NCBI RefSeq assembly: GCF_949987535.1
Contig: NC_080067.1
Location: 8,432,001-8,496,000 of the forward strand
DNA length: 64,000 nucleotides
Direction: 5' to 3'
DNA from: Balaenoptera acutorostrata
Lineage: Eukaryota > Chordata > Mammalia > Artiodactyla > Balaenopteridae
Shown: one piece after another, positions 1 through 10,887 of the stretch
Numbering within the stretch: the stretch's first letter is position 1
How the letters are laid out: the number at the start of each line of letters is the position of its first letter
Translations under genes and position numbers: made by a program
The notes under the pieces: generated by a model
What the model saw: only the letters and a program-made list of their open reading frames with translations
The model's database searches: none
Told to the model about the DNA's origin: nothing

Positions 1-192
1 TGATCATATAACTAAATCCTCTATCAAATTTATTTCCCTTGTTTTATCAGCTTATTTTTACTCTACACCACTGCCCTAACGTCTTTGTTCAAAAAAGTTT
101 TATTCAGACTTTTCTTACCTTTCAGCCTTGATCATGCATTGTTCTCCTTCAGAGGAGAACTGTCATTTACCAATGTCAAATAAGACAATATA

Positions 193-271
193 TTGGGTTG
201 GCCAAAAAGTTCGTTTGGGTTTTTCCATAAGATGTTACAAAAAACCCAAATGAACTTTTTGGCCAACCCAA
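193..271. mobile_element. Mariner-type MITE hairpin
   Basis: Two 32-bp arms (193-224 and 240-271) are inverted complements with one mismatch, around a 15-nt centre. The ends TTGGGTTGGCC / GGCCAACCCAA are flanked by TA dinucleotides at 191-192 and 272-273, the TA target duplication of Tc1/mariner elements. There is no transposase; it is a non-autonomous 79-bp copy. The arm sequence is like the cetartiodactyl mariner family. Confidence 0.9.
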
Positions 272-273
272 TA

Positions 274-999
274 GCAGGTTAATTTTGTCCATATTTTGAT
301 ATTTTGAGTCATCCCTTTAACGGAACTTAATCCAACCCCAAGGGAAAATTCTTCCCCATCACAATGGAAGAGTCCATAGAGCAAGCCATGGGTCACTTTC
401 AGAGATATGGAATATATCCAGCTTATGACTCAAATTCTCTATATTTGAATTAGATTTTACCACTGCACAAATATGTGTTCCATCCTGCACTTTATGCAGA
501 AATACAAAATGTTTTTCTTACCACAACCATTTCAAAAACAATACCCAGTATAACATACAATTTATCAAATATATATCCCTACATTATAAAACTAATGATT
601 GACTGTAACCCAATATTTTAAATGTCTGAAAAGACATATGACACTTTTCTAGAGATGCTCAATACATCAAATTATGGATGGAGGGTCAGGACTTATAATT
701 ACATTATATCAATCATTTAATATTATAAAATTATAATACATGATACTATAAATATAAAATTATATATGTATATAAAATATTATACAGAATCACATCCATA
801 TTAAAAAAAATAGCTTTGCTCCTCCTGCCAATGAGTTACTTGTTTATATAGGTCATGACTGAATAAATAATGTCCAAAGAATATAATCAATCAAATTATG
901 TATGTTAATTCAATGTTTATTTTAAAAAGCATATAAGACATTCAAATGATGATATTAAAAGAAAGATAAGGAATTCTGTTGACCTAGTGAGGCAGATTG
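274..999. other. AT-rich unassigned stretch
   Basis: No gene or clear repeat was recognised. The part at about 700-790 is very rich in TATA-type steps. Short ORFs here lack any protein-like pattern. Confidence 0.5.
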
Positions 1000-1450
1000 C
1001 ATTTTCCAGGGATGAACACATTCTCTGTCATCCCACACCATCCATGAAGAAGTAGGATTTATGTTCTTTCCCCTTGAATTTGGGCAAACTTGTGATTGTA
1101 TAAGTGATGCTGTGTGGTATTTGAGGATAATTTGTGAAAGTTGAAACAGCTTCCACTTGATTCTCTTTGGGGACATTTGCTCTTGGAATCCAGCCACCAA
1201 GCTGTGCAAAACCCAGTCTACATGAAGATGCTACATGCACAGGTGTTCTCCCTGACAGCCCCAGTTAAGGTCTCAGTCAATACCCAAAATCAACTACCAG
1301 ACATGTGGATAGGTGAGCAGATGATTCTAGTCCCCAGATATCAAGTCACCCCTCAAAGCCTTTCCAAGTGATGCTCCAGACCTCATGGGGGAGACAAGCT
1401 GTGCCCTTGTGACTTTTTTGAATTTCCAACTGCATCTCCAGTGGGATGCC
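1000..1450 (+). mobile_element. MaLR (MLT1-like) solo LTR, plus strand
   Basis: The stretch holds the ordered blocks I associate with MLT1-type LTRs: a CCCCTTGAATTTGGGC block near 1070, a CTCTTGGAATCCAGCCACC block near 1182, a CCTGACAGCCCCAGTTAAGG block near 1251 and an ACCAGACATGTG block near 1295. No internal retroviral sequence is attached, so it is a decayed solo LTR. ORFs across it are incidental. Ends are approximate. Confidence 0.6.
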
Positions 1451-1959
1451 AGGAATAGGTCTATGTTCAGATTCTGAGATGTCACGTTACTCAGGCAAGT
1501 CTGCGGTGGTTTGTGATGCCGCATTGTTAATGCTGTAGGTGCAGATATCTTTCATTTGTTGCCTCATTCCCAGGTCTACTTTCTACCTACCTCCAGCATG
1601 CTCGCTTCCTGTGGATGCTGACCTGCACAGACTACATCAACCAGCTCTACTGCTGTCCAGTGTCCAGTTATGTTAGCCACTTGGGGACCCCAGAAGGACT
1701 TCAGAGGGAGGGAGAATGCGGAGGTCAGAGGAATCACTCCTCTGGTTTCCTTTCTGAGAAGGTGCCTCAGGCTGTGACCTTCAACTCCAGATACTGCTGT
1801 GCTCAAGGTGGCCCCCTCTCCCGGGTTCCAAATAAATATGTATTTAATATTCACCACTGCTTCTCCTCTCGTCCCTTGCAGTCTAGTACTGGGGACGTCA
1901 AATTCTGTTAGTTATTCCTTGTGCTGCCTTGACATCCATTTTGTGGGTCTTTAAGCAGC
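1451..1959. other. Unassigned stretch between two LTR-like blocks
   Basis: Moderate GC. It holds a 98-residue ORF on the plus strand and a 93-residue ORF on the minus strand, neither with a recognisable domain. It could be leftover LTR or ERV internal sequence, but nothing shows that directly. Confidence 0.35.
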
Positions 1960-2560
1960 TCAGTTAAAAAAACCAAACTTCCCTTTTCACTGCCCTACTT
2001 AGATAAGGTCCACGTCCTGACTTCACCTGACAACCCTGATTCTGCTCTTACCTGTCAAAAAGATGGACAGCTGACACCAGAATGCTCAACTTCCCACCAG
2101 AGAGTCAGTCCCTTTGGGACAACCTGCTTTCAACTAACGAATCCCCCATGAGCCCAGGAGCCCATTTGGCTAGTGGGCTGGACCCCAATAAAGATCCCAG
2201 CCCACAGTTCCCTTCCTCTCCCTCCTCATCTCATGACTGAGCCCTGGTATCACCTAACTTCCCGTTGGCCCTGCAAGGTCTGGTGTGGTTTCCTCTCTGG
2301 GACCTGTGAGTAATAAATTCTTTTTGTTTTTGTTTTTGTTTTTGGTGGCATTCTGGTCTCTTGAGTGTCTTCCACTGTGCTGTCCCAGAAACTGTCATAG
2401 CTCAATAAACCCTGTCCTGGGGCAATGTACAAGTAGGAACTGCAGCTGCCGTCAGGTTCTTGCTTACAGTTGTGGTTCCCCTTCTCCCTGCATGTGTCTT
2501 TGTAATGAGTTCTTTCATAAAAACATCTTTAAAATTATTCTAACATGAATGTGCTCTGTG
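1960..2560 (+). mobile_element. Putative ERV class I-like solo LTR
   Basis: The block has an LTR-like order: a GC-richer U3-like part, an AATAAA-containing promoter-like segment near 2188, an AGTAATAAATTC signal near 2310, a T/G-rich run (2318-2344), then a stretch ending with CAATAAACC near 2402. No gag, pol or env sequence adjoins it. The alternative is an unrelated MaLR fragment. Family assignment is by resemblance only. Confidence 0.4.
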
Positions 2561-4140
2561 TGTTCTGTTGGGAATGACTGATACAGCTAATGGTTGGCTT
2601 AGCTGAATCTTGAATTGTAACCTCTCTACTATAAAGGTAGATGCCCCTTACCTGAACTTCTTTTAGTGACACAAAGTTCTGTAACCGTTAAAGTTTCTTC
2701 TTTTCTTACTGTTTTATCTATCTCCCTTCCTTTTAAATGTCTTGCTTATCATAGACTCTCAGCAAATATCTGTTGAATATAAATACAGATACTTGCTAAT
2801 CATGAGGCATCCACAAAAATAAAGGTAAGCGTAATTAAATGCATTTTGCTGGGGACACTGTCTCATTATGTATCTTAACAGGCATGGGTTTAAGATGAAG
2901 GCGTGTTCAAAATGGGGATGACCTAGCAAGTATATCCCACAAACTGAGAAAAACTAACCAACAGGAATAGCCTGTAATGAGAGTGATCAGGCAATTCCTA
3001 GTACCATGTGCAAAGGGTATGGCATGCATCAAAGTGGGTCAGGTGGCCCTCGTACTAGACATCCAGCAAGAAAGGTATATGTTAACTGCAGATCCCAGAC
3101 ACCGTCTCATTCCCAAGCTGGGTTGGCGATAGATAGAGGGTAGTTTTTCCTGGTGGGCCCAGGACTATATTAGCTTACTCCCATTTCCTACGTATGTATT
3201 AATCGTGTTCCTTTTTAATCTTAAATGCATACTGATTGGTATGATAAATATAGAGACACTTTAGCTCTGAAGCTTCATCTGAGGACTGGAGAGTGTGGAG
3301 AGAGTCCTAGCCTTTTAGAAGAGAAGACAGGCAGAATCCAGTCCTAGGGTTAGGGGAGTGGGCGTCATGGAACCAGAAAGAATAGAGCAGACGCTCGAAG
3401 AGAGTTTCAGTTCTTTGGATTGGGCCATAGTGGTAGAGGTTTGGCCAGCAAGGAGTTCTGACTCGGCTGTGGGACCTGGAGATGTCTATCTAGGTTCATC
3501 TCTGGAGCAGAAATTCTTCTTACTCTATCATATTCCTCATCTTTCACAAGTATGGGCAAAGTTTGGCTTTCATACACATTCATGTTAAAGTTGCCACAGA
3601 CCTGGAACCCATTCTCGCTAGGTTAGGTTATTAGGGGTTTTGATTTAGGTCCTGGAAAGTAGGCTTTTCCCCCAAATACCGCCACATAACAGGGCTGAGA
3701 CACTTGACACTGACTTGCCCTGTCTTGGGAACTATAGTTGACCCATCCAGCTTTGGGGATCAAGGAGTTAGAAGATAAATTGGAATAGGCAGAACCTAAT
3801 AGAGCCACCATTGGTTAGCGTTTTTGTTCTGCTGACTTCTTGGTACAATCAAGAGCAAATAGAAATGATTCTAGGGACTGGTTTATTCCTTTATATGTAA
3901 CCACATATAGCCAAAAACCTAACTATTTTGGTTGTGAATGCTTCTTCTTCAAATATCAGAGAAACTTTGTATAAACTAAACACATAGCTGATGGAATCAC
4001 AGTTTGGGGAGTCAGTTTCCCTTGACAGGGCAGTTTTTATCACAATTTGCCAAGTCTTCTGGCTTAGGCACTCAGGGAATACTTAGGTGATGTTTAGTTT
4101 TAAGACTGAGAAAGTGTCCAGGCATTCATTCATGACTGTC
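2561..4140. other. Unassigned non-repetitive-looking stretch
   Basis: No repeat, exon or RNA gene was recognised. The longest ORF (76 residues, 3358-3588) has no signal, domain or repeat pattern and is treated as chance. Confidence 0.4.
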
Positions 4141-4262
4141 ATCAGTCAGAGCACCCTGGGCACTAATGCAAGAGAACTTGATTTGAATCCTGGCTGGGGA
4201 ATTCACCATATACTCTTGAACAAGACCCTCCACTTCTTTGCATCTGTTCCCTCAATTCAAAT
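4141..4262 (+). repeat. MIR-like fragment
   Basis: The core GAGAACTTGATTTGAATCC followed by a CTTGAACAAG...CTC block resembles the MIR SINE core (sporadic loss-of-signal copy). Ancient, so ends are not defined. Confidence 0.45.
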
Positions 4263-4271
4263 GTTCTGAGA

Positions 4272-4604
4272 GGGCTTCCCTGGTGGCGCAGTGGTTAAGA
4301 ATCAGCCTGCCAATGCAGGGGACACGGGTTCGAGCCCTGGTCTGGGAAGATACCGCAGGCCACGGAGCAACTAAGCCAGTGCACCACAACTACTGAGCTT
4401 GCACATTAGACCCCGCGCACCACAACTACTGAAGCTGGTGCACCTAGAGCCCGTGCGCTGCAACAAGAGAAGACACCGCAGTGAGAAGCCCGCGCACCGC
4501 AACAAAGAGTAGCCCCTGCTTGCTGCAACTAGAGAAAGCTGGTGTGCAGCAACGAAGACCAAACACAGACAAAAATAAAAATAAATAAAATAAATTTTTA
4601 AAAA
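4272..4604 (+). mobile_element. CHR-type SINE, plus strand
   Basis: Starts GGGCTTCCCTGGTGGCGCAG, has the tRNA-like B-box region GGGTTCGAGCCC near 4327 and ends in an A-rich tail with AATAAA repeats (about 4573-4604). The body repeats the GCACCACAACTACTGA unit several times, giving a longer variant than the usual 300 bp. No clear TSD was found. Confidence 0.95.
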
Positions 4605-5381
4605 GTCTATAATTATTCAAGTGAGTTGCAAATATGTTGTATATAAAGACCTTGTTGAATCTCTTAGTAAAGTTTGATGGTGATTTTTCAGAATCACTTG
4701 TCTTTATTACACATTGTATAAAACACACACGTGGATTGTGCACTCCCCGCACCCCCAAGCAGGGTTTTACAGAAAGCTTTTTGTTTTTATTTCTAAGAAG
4801 ATAATCATAAAGCTGTATTGTCCTACTGAATCTATGTCATAATTATCGCCTTGTTAATAAATAGTTAATCAATAAATTGGAACATCCACAACCATCTGAC
4901 TTGGGAGTTCTGATTAAAACTGTAGGAAGCCAACAGAAAATGAAAGAGATAAACATTACTTTTAGGCTCCAATCTAGGAGCTGTTTGTAGACCCATTGTT
5001 TGAACAGTTTGCACTGCTCAGTGAATCTATATCTCACAAGCACATATGTGGTAGTTGGTTCCCAAGCCAACCCACAAAAGCCTATTTAATGGCTAATTTG
5101 CCTGAAGCAGTCTTTGTGTCTACAGGGCAATGTGGTCAAGGTTTCCCTGTGGGATGGCAAGAATATGTCTGTCTCTCTGGACTCTTGTGAGAGAGGAAGT
5201 TCCTTTTCTCCTTCTTATTCTTTCAACTTCGATCCAACAGCGAGGAGGACATGTTAGCTGGGGGGTTGGTATAGAACATTGGCCTTAGACTGAGTTTAAC
5301 AAGGGTAAAGATTAGAGGAGGCATTTCTGGGATGAGGGAAAAGATAGATGTTAAGTAACTAAAGGACCATGTGTAATAATA
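4605..5381. other. Unassigned stretch
   Basis: No confident repeat or gene. ORFs of 75 (minus) and 64 residues (plus) overlap here without protein-like features. Confidence 0.4.
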
Positions 5382-5400
5382 TTGAGACTATTAACTTTTT

Positions 5401-5953
5401 TTTTTTTTGCCATGTTAATTGGATTTATTTTAATTTTTCCAACTTGTCTTTTGATTTTCATTTAGTAGTGTCCTGGAGATCTTTCTACAGTAGAAAACTG
5501 TAGAGAGGTCCACTTCATTCTTTTTTTTTTTTTTTTTTTAATATTTTTTTTAAAAAAAATTAATTAATTAATTAATTTATGGCTGTGTTGGGTCTTCGTT
5601 TCTGTGCGAGGGCTTTCTTCAGTTGCGGCGAGCGGGGGCCACTCTTCATCGCGGTGCGTGGGCCTCTCACTATCGCGGCCTCTCCTGTTGCGGAGCACAG
5701 GCTCCAGACGCACAGGCTCAGTAGTTGTGGCTCACGGGCCCAGTTGCTCCGCGGCATGTGGGATCCTCCCAGACCAGGGCTCGAACCCGTGTCCCCTGCA
5801 TTAGCAGTCAGATTCTCAACCACTGTGCCACCAGGGAAGCCCCACTTCATTCTTTTTGTTGCCTATTTAGGACTTTGAAACACTGCATCATTTAATTAAT
5901 TACTCTCTTATTAATGCATATGTGTTTCTGTTTCTTTGCTGCCACAAATAACG
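5401..5953 (-). mobile_element. 5'-truncated retrocopy, minus strand, interrupted by a SINE
   Basis: A poly(T) run at its left edge is the poly(A) tail on the minus strand. A perfect 19-bp TSD, TTGAGACTATTAACTTTTT, lies at 5382-5400 and 5954-5972. Without the nested SINE the copy is about 220 bp. On the minus strand an AAATAAATCC signal lies about 20 nt before the tail. It could be an old L1 3' end (a GATCTCCAGGACAC-like block is present) or the 3'UTR of a processed pseudogene; I cannot decide. Confidence 0.75.
5526..5841 (-). mobile_element. CHR-type SINE, minus strand, nested in a retrocopy
   Basis: Antisense SINE: the tail (poly T and TTAA repeats, 5526-5578) comes first and the CACCAGGGAAGCC end last. 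The TSD CCACTTCATTCTTTTT lies at 5510-5525 and 5842-5857. Overlapping ORFs on both strands are SINE-derived and not genes. Confidence 0.95.
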
Positions 5954-5972
5954 TTGAGACTATTAACTTTTT

Positions 5973-6961
5973 ATTCGTCCCTCAAATCTCTTATGTTTTA
6001 GAAAAAAATGGAGGTTTCGAAGGAAAAATTTATACGTACATATACACACAATGTTCAGCAATATTTTATCTTATAATCGTATAATTATATGTGGTTACAA
6101 ATTTAACATGTAACTTAAGAGCTACAAGAAATCAGCTCTGTCAGTGTATAATTACAAATATTTTTCTAATGGGTCCCCAAAGACGCTTTCTACAATGATT
6201 CCAACTGTGCAGAAAGTGACCTTTCCTACCCTCACAGGGAAAAGTCTCTCTAGGACAACCTCTGTTGATTCCTCTTGAGCTGCTGAGTGGAGGATAATTC
6301 TCTCACCTCTGTGTTTTCTTTTCTTCCACAGATCCTGAAGTCAAAGAAGTAGACTCGTTAGTAGCCCTGTATTCACATCTTGTTAAACATTCTACTACTT
6401 TGAAGTAGGAACCGTTCTCACATTAGTTCTCGAGGACTGCGCTTAAGTCCAAGGCTCATGTGGCAAGGCTGCCATCTAGTGTGCTATAGGCTTCATTACA
6501 CCTTTAAAACAGGAAAAAAAGAATTGGATTGGAATTGCATTATGCAGGCACTCTGATGTGCTGCTAATATTAGCTATGTTAGGGAGGTTTGCTGGTGATT
6601 TTACGATGTCAACAGGTCAAAGCTCACTAACAGAATTCTTATTTTAATCACATTTTATGATGACTAAAAAATAGCTCCAAACTGCAGCCCTCACATTTGG
6701 GGTACTTGGCAGTATCATAGGAAAATACACAGGCACGTCCTTGGGCTCTGATTTGTGGGAAAATCAGGACTGCTGAAATTAGATTATGTATGCAAAGACG
6801 AGCATCATCAAACATTTTCTTGCTTTACTGCTAATTTGCAAACAAATTTAAACAGTTTGTATTTAAAAAATGTTAGTATCCTTAACTCCCTTATAGCTTG
6901 CCAAGGTAGCAGTGAATTCATGTCAAAGACTTTTATAGAGAGAACTTTAGCTAAGAGGCAG
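5973..6961. other. Unassigned stretch
   Basis: No repeat or gene recognised. A 79-residue ORF at 6755-6994 runs into the MIR downstream and is taken as chance. Confidence 0.4.
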
Positions 6962-7150
6962 GACAAGATGGTAGTAAAGGGCATTGGTTTTTAAAGCCAT
7001 ACTGCTTGGGCTTGAATCCTGGCTCTCCTACTTAGCAGCTGTGTAGACTGTGGGAGTGTTACCTAATGTCTACATGCCTCAGTTCCCCGATCTGTAGATG
7101 GTGCTAGCCATAGCAGTTACAAGAATGCTGTGAGACTTATACAAAGAAAT
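6962..7150 (+). repeat. MIR SINE fragment
   Basis: Ordered MIR-like blocks: GGGCTTGAATCCTGGCTC near 7009, CTTAGCAGCTGTGTAG near 7031, then GCCTCAGTTCCCCGATCTG near 7076. Strongly diverged. Confidence 0.75.
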
Positions 7151-8250
7151 CAAGTTCATTGTTTTTTTAAATTAGGTATTATGTCCTTTGTTGAATAACG
7201 AGGGATAGCCAGCATTTGAGTTTTAGGGTCTGAACCATCTTATTTAGCATCATACATTTAACACCTAATAAGGAAGGAGGACTAAAACTTACCCTCGTGT
7301 TTATTTTCCTTCTCTAGATAACAGCCAGAGGAGGCGGCCTTGTTTTCTATGTTGAAAAAAATGCATTTCAAAGTTCAATGCAGTGAAATAGCCAAAAAAA
7401 AGGTAAGGGAGGAGAAATCTGGAAGCGTGAATGTTTTGGAGTTTTTCAAACAGTGGGAGAAAAGCCAACTGTTTTGCAGTGAAAAAGCATTTGCTTTTAG
7501 GGTTTAGCTCTCTCTCCACCCTCTACTGAATTATATTCAATGAATCCAAAATAAGCGAAATGTCATATCTCAACTGCCTGAGTGACTGAAAATAAATTAA
7601 ACAGAAGGCCGTTCCTTGATACAAAATGAAATCATAGAATTTAGAGAGAAGACGTACAGAAACCCAAAGAAGCAACAAAGTTAGTGGTGAAGGCTAAATC
7701 CAGAGACCCTTTTCAATATCCAAGACAGACAATCAGAAGAAAAAATGAAAGGTCACTAAAATGACATTTCTATTGATTATAGGCTCCTAAAAGTACAGAT
7801 CAAACCAATTATTTAAAACCTGTGTAGTCTGGAGAAACCTCCCCAGCTTTACAAATGCTGTTTACTCATACGATCTCCTGACATCTGCTCCTCTTGGCAG
7901 GAGTAGGAGGATGAGAAGTAAATTACTCTGCATCTTAGAGGACTGAGCCAGAACTGAAAGCAAGAAGCGCACAAATGTCTTAGACAAATGATTCCTAAAG
8001 GTGCAAATATTTGTTAGTGTGGACACAGAAGGATGCTCCCGTGAGCATCAGAGAACAGAAACATTGAAGAGTAGATTTGACAATCCAGGTGACTGCTTCT
8101 TCACTCCTGCTCTAGAGAGAGCTCATCCTTCAAACAACCGTCCAGATATCTGCCCAGACAACCAGCAGCAGTAGCAGACATGTTTGGAGCTCTACACAAT
8201 ATTTCCTCAGCCTTGTCTGGTTTCAGCTCCTCTCTCACCACCATTCTTCC
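7151..8250. other. Unassigned stretch
   Basis: No gene or clear repeat. Purine-rich patches near 7620-7750 are not organised. Confidence 0.4.
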
Positions 8251-8260
8251 TCAACATTTT

Positions 8261-8396
8261 TTTTTTTTTTTGGTTAGTTTCTGCTTTATTACAAAGTGAA
8301 TCAGCTATACATATACATATATCCCCATATCTCCGCCCTCTTGCGTCTCCCTCCCACCCTCCCTATCCCACCCTTCTAGGTGGTCACAAAGCACGT
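8261..8396 (-). mobile_element. L1 3'UTR fragment, minus strand
   Basis: Antisense L1 3'UTR landmarks: a poly(T) run, AAAGTGAATCAGCTATAC at 8295-8312, CCCCATATCTC and GGTGGTCACAAAGCAC. A likely short, imperfect TSD, TCAACATTTT/TCAACGTTTT, lies at 8251-8260 and 8398-8407. Confidence 0.85.
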
Positions 8397-8464
8397 ATCA
8401 ACGTTTTCCTAAAACCAAGGGAACTTGGTGAAGAAGTGTGGGAGAATTAATTTCCCCAGAGGAC

Positions 8465-8767
8465 ACTATTACACAATGGGAGATTGGAGTTCCTACAAAA
8501 AAAGCCCCAGGCACCCATTCTTTGGTGGGGCAATTCTGAGGTACATTCTGCAAGGTTTCTCAAACTGTCTTCAGCAGGATTGAGTGTCACTTGCCCAGAG
8601 CAATAACCAGCTCGAACAACAGACACCTTTTAAAGCTCTTTTCTTGTTTTATTCTCCTTACCTTTCTCTCTTGCTTCCTGGGATAACCTCCCCTTCCCCC
8701 TCCCCCCTCCAAATCCACCTGTACTTAAGTCTCAGGCTCTGCTTGTAAAGGAACCCAACCTACAGAC
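8465..8767 (+). mobile_element. LTR fragment (ERVL-like), plus strand
   Basis: The right end CTTAAGTCTCAGGCTCTGC ... GGAACCCAACCTACAGACA matches the 3' ends of the LTRs at 44095-44575 and, inverted, 61229-61738. CT-rich sequence precedes the end. No internal ERV sequence. Confidence 0.5.
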
Positions 8768-9814
8768 ACCATATTCTGGTTTCGGTAATGCCTGGCTTCT
8801 CTCTTTCAGCTCACTCTCCACTGGCCAGGGGAAGCATTCAAGAATCATTGTTAACCTGGCTTCCCTGCAGTAAATCTTCAGTCATCTGGCACCTCTTGGG
8901 GGAAAACAAAAGCCTGTATCCAACAGCAGTGACCACGTTCCCTTGCAAAGTTGTAAATGCCCCTTTTAGGTTGGGAAGCAAGGGCTAGAGGGAGTTTACT
9001 AGGAACCCAGCTCTCATCTCTGCAGAGCACTTCCCAGGAATCAGGAAAGGCTCCAGGGCTGCCTGCCTACAACACAGCCTTGGTGTACACCTCCATGTGC
9101 CTGCAGCTCAGGGTGATTTCTCTGAATGACTTCATTATATCTGGAACGTGGAGGGAAAAAATATGCCCCTACACACATCTAGTTCACAATTGTTGCAGCC
9201 AAGCCAGACATCTACTTGAGCAACCGGGAGCATATGTTTTGCTCTTTACAGTACTCTGAAGCCAGGTTAGAGAGGTTAAAACTTTGGTAACAGTCATAAA
9301 CAGTATTCCCTGTGCATTCAGATAGGCATAATAATGCCAGGGATAAAACAGGTGCTTAGAGTCAGATAGGTCTGAATTTGAAGACAAGCTTAACCATACG
9401 CTTATTACATGTAGCGATTGACACTGATGATCCACGCAGAATTTACTTCAGGAATGAGGGGTGTCTTCTTGCGACGGCTGGGAATCTCCAGAGACTTCTC
9501 TTGGCAATCCTCTTCCCAAGGTCATACCTCTTTCAAAGGCAGCTGACCCATATCATTCAGTGGCTGGCTAACGGGCGTATATAACGACCTGGCCACTCAG
9601 CCCAAGTCAGAACAACCATGAAAGGCCCACAGCACAGCTCCCTTTGGGTTGGCTGAGGCTTTTGTTGAATCTTCGTCACAGGTCACCTCCTTTCTTCCCT
9701 TCTCTTCTATGGGTATGGATCCTGAGAACATGCCCTAACAAACTGTCTGTGTGCTAACTCCATCTCAGAGTGTGGACACCCAGCCAGTGGTACCATGTGA
9801 CCAAGGCTTGATGA
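8768..9814. other. Unassigned stretch before the plus-strand L1
   Basis: GC is moderate. ORFs of 66-100 residues on both strands show no domain. Part of it (about 9530-9790) may be a decayed LTR, but I could not name it. Confidence 0.35.
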
Positions 9815-9827
9815 AGACAGGTGAGGT
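9815..9827 (+). repeat. TSD of the plus-strand L1 (left copy)
   Basis: AGACAGGTGAGGT here pairs with AGAGAGGTGAGGT at 15171-15183 directly after the L1 poly(A) tail, one mismatch in 13 bp. Confidence 0.75.
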
Positions 9828-9927
9828 TAGATAGCCTCATCCACCAGAGGGCTGACAGCAGAAGCAAGAAGACCTACAATCCTGCAGCCTGTGGAACAAA
9901 AACCACAGTTACAGAAAGATAGACAAG

Positions 9928-10829
9928 ACGAAAAGGCAGAGGGCTATGGACCAGATGAAGGAACAAGATAAAACCCCAGAAAAACAACTAAATGAAATGG
10001 AGATAGGCAACCTTCCAGAAAAAGAATTCAGAATAATGATAGTGAAGATGATCCAGGACCTAGGAAAAAGAATGGAGGCAAAGGTCGAGAAGATGCAAGA
10101 AACGTTTAACAAAGATCTAGAAGAATTAAAGAACAAACAAGCAGAGATGAACAATACAATAAATGAAATGAAAATACACTAGAAGGAATCAATAGCAGAA
10201 AAACTGAGGCAGAAGAACGGATAAGTGACTTGGAAGACAGAATGGTGGAACTCACTGCTGCAGAACAGAACAAAGAAAAAAGAATGAAAAGAAATGAAGA
10301 CAGTGTAAGAGACGTCTGGGACATTAAACGAAACAACATTCACATTATAGGGGTCCCAGAAGGAGAAGAGAGAGAGAAAGGACCCGAGAAAATATTTGAA
10401 GAGATAATAGTCAAAAACTTCCCTAACATGGGAAAGGAAATAGCCACCCAAGTCCAGGAAGTTCAGAGAGTCCCATACAGGATAAACCCAAGGAGAAACA
10501 TGCTGAGACACATAGTAATCAAATTGGCAAAAATTAAAGACAAAGAAAAATTATTGAAAGCAGCAAGGGAAAAATGACAAATAACATACAAGGGAACTCC
10601 TATAAGGTTAACAGCTGATTTCTCAGCAGAAACTCTACAAGCCAGAAGGGAGTGGCATGATATACTTAAAGTGATGAAAGGGAAGAACCTACAACCAAGA
10701 TTACTCTACCCAGCAAGGATCTCATTCAGATTCGATGGAGAAATCAAAAGCTTTACAGACAAGCAAAAGCTAAGAGAATTCAGCACCACCAAACCAGCTC
10801 TACAACAAATGCTAAAGGAACTTCTCTAA
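9928..10829 (+). pseudogene. L1 ORF1 remnant (RNA-binding ORF1p)
   Basis: ORF1p is a trimeric coiled-coil RNA-binding protein that coats L1 RNA. The start codon used by the sister copy is ACG here (9928-9930). The coiled-coil part runs in one frame to a TAG at 10180-10182, where a small indel shifts the frame. The RRM-like part (NNIHIIGVPEGEEREKG) follows in another frame from 10230 to a TGA at 10575-10577, where the sister copy reads on. The C-terminal segment remains recognisable to the TAA at 10827-10829. No intact product is possible. Confidence 0.9.
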
Positions 10830-10887
10830 GTGGGAAACACAAGAGAAGAAAAGGACCTACAAAAACAAACCCCCCAAAATTGAGAAA

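Noticed and set aside
4272..4604. tRNA gene
   Set aside because: The A/B-box-like sequence belongs to a tRNA-derived SINE; there is no intact cloverleaf or acceptor end.
5579..5878. Overlapping 66-99 residue ORFs as genes (also at 12121, 22811, 32113, 49791)
   Set aside because: All are translations of CHR SINEs in either strand; the same peptide patterns recur at every copy.
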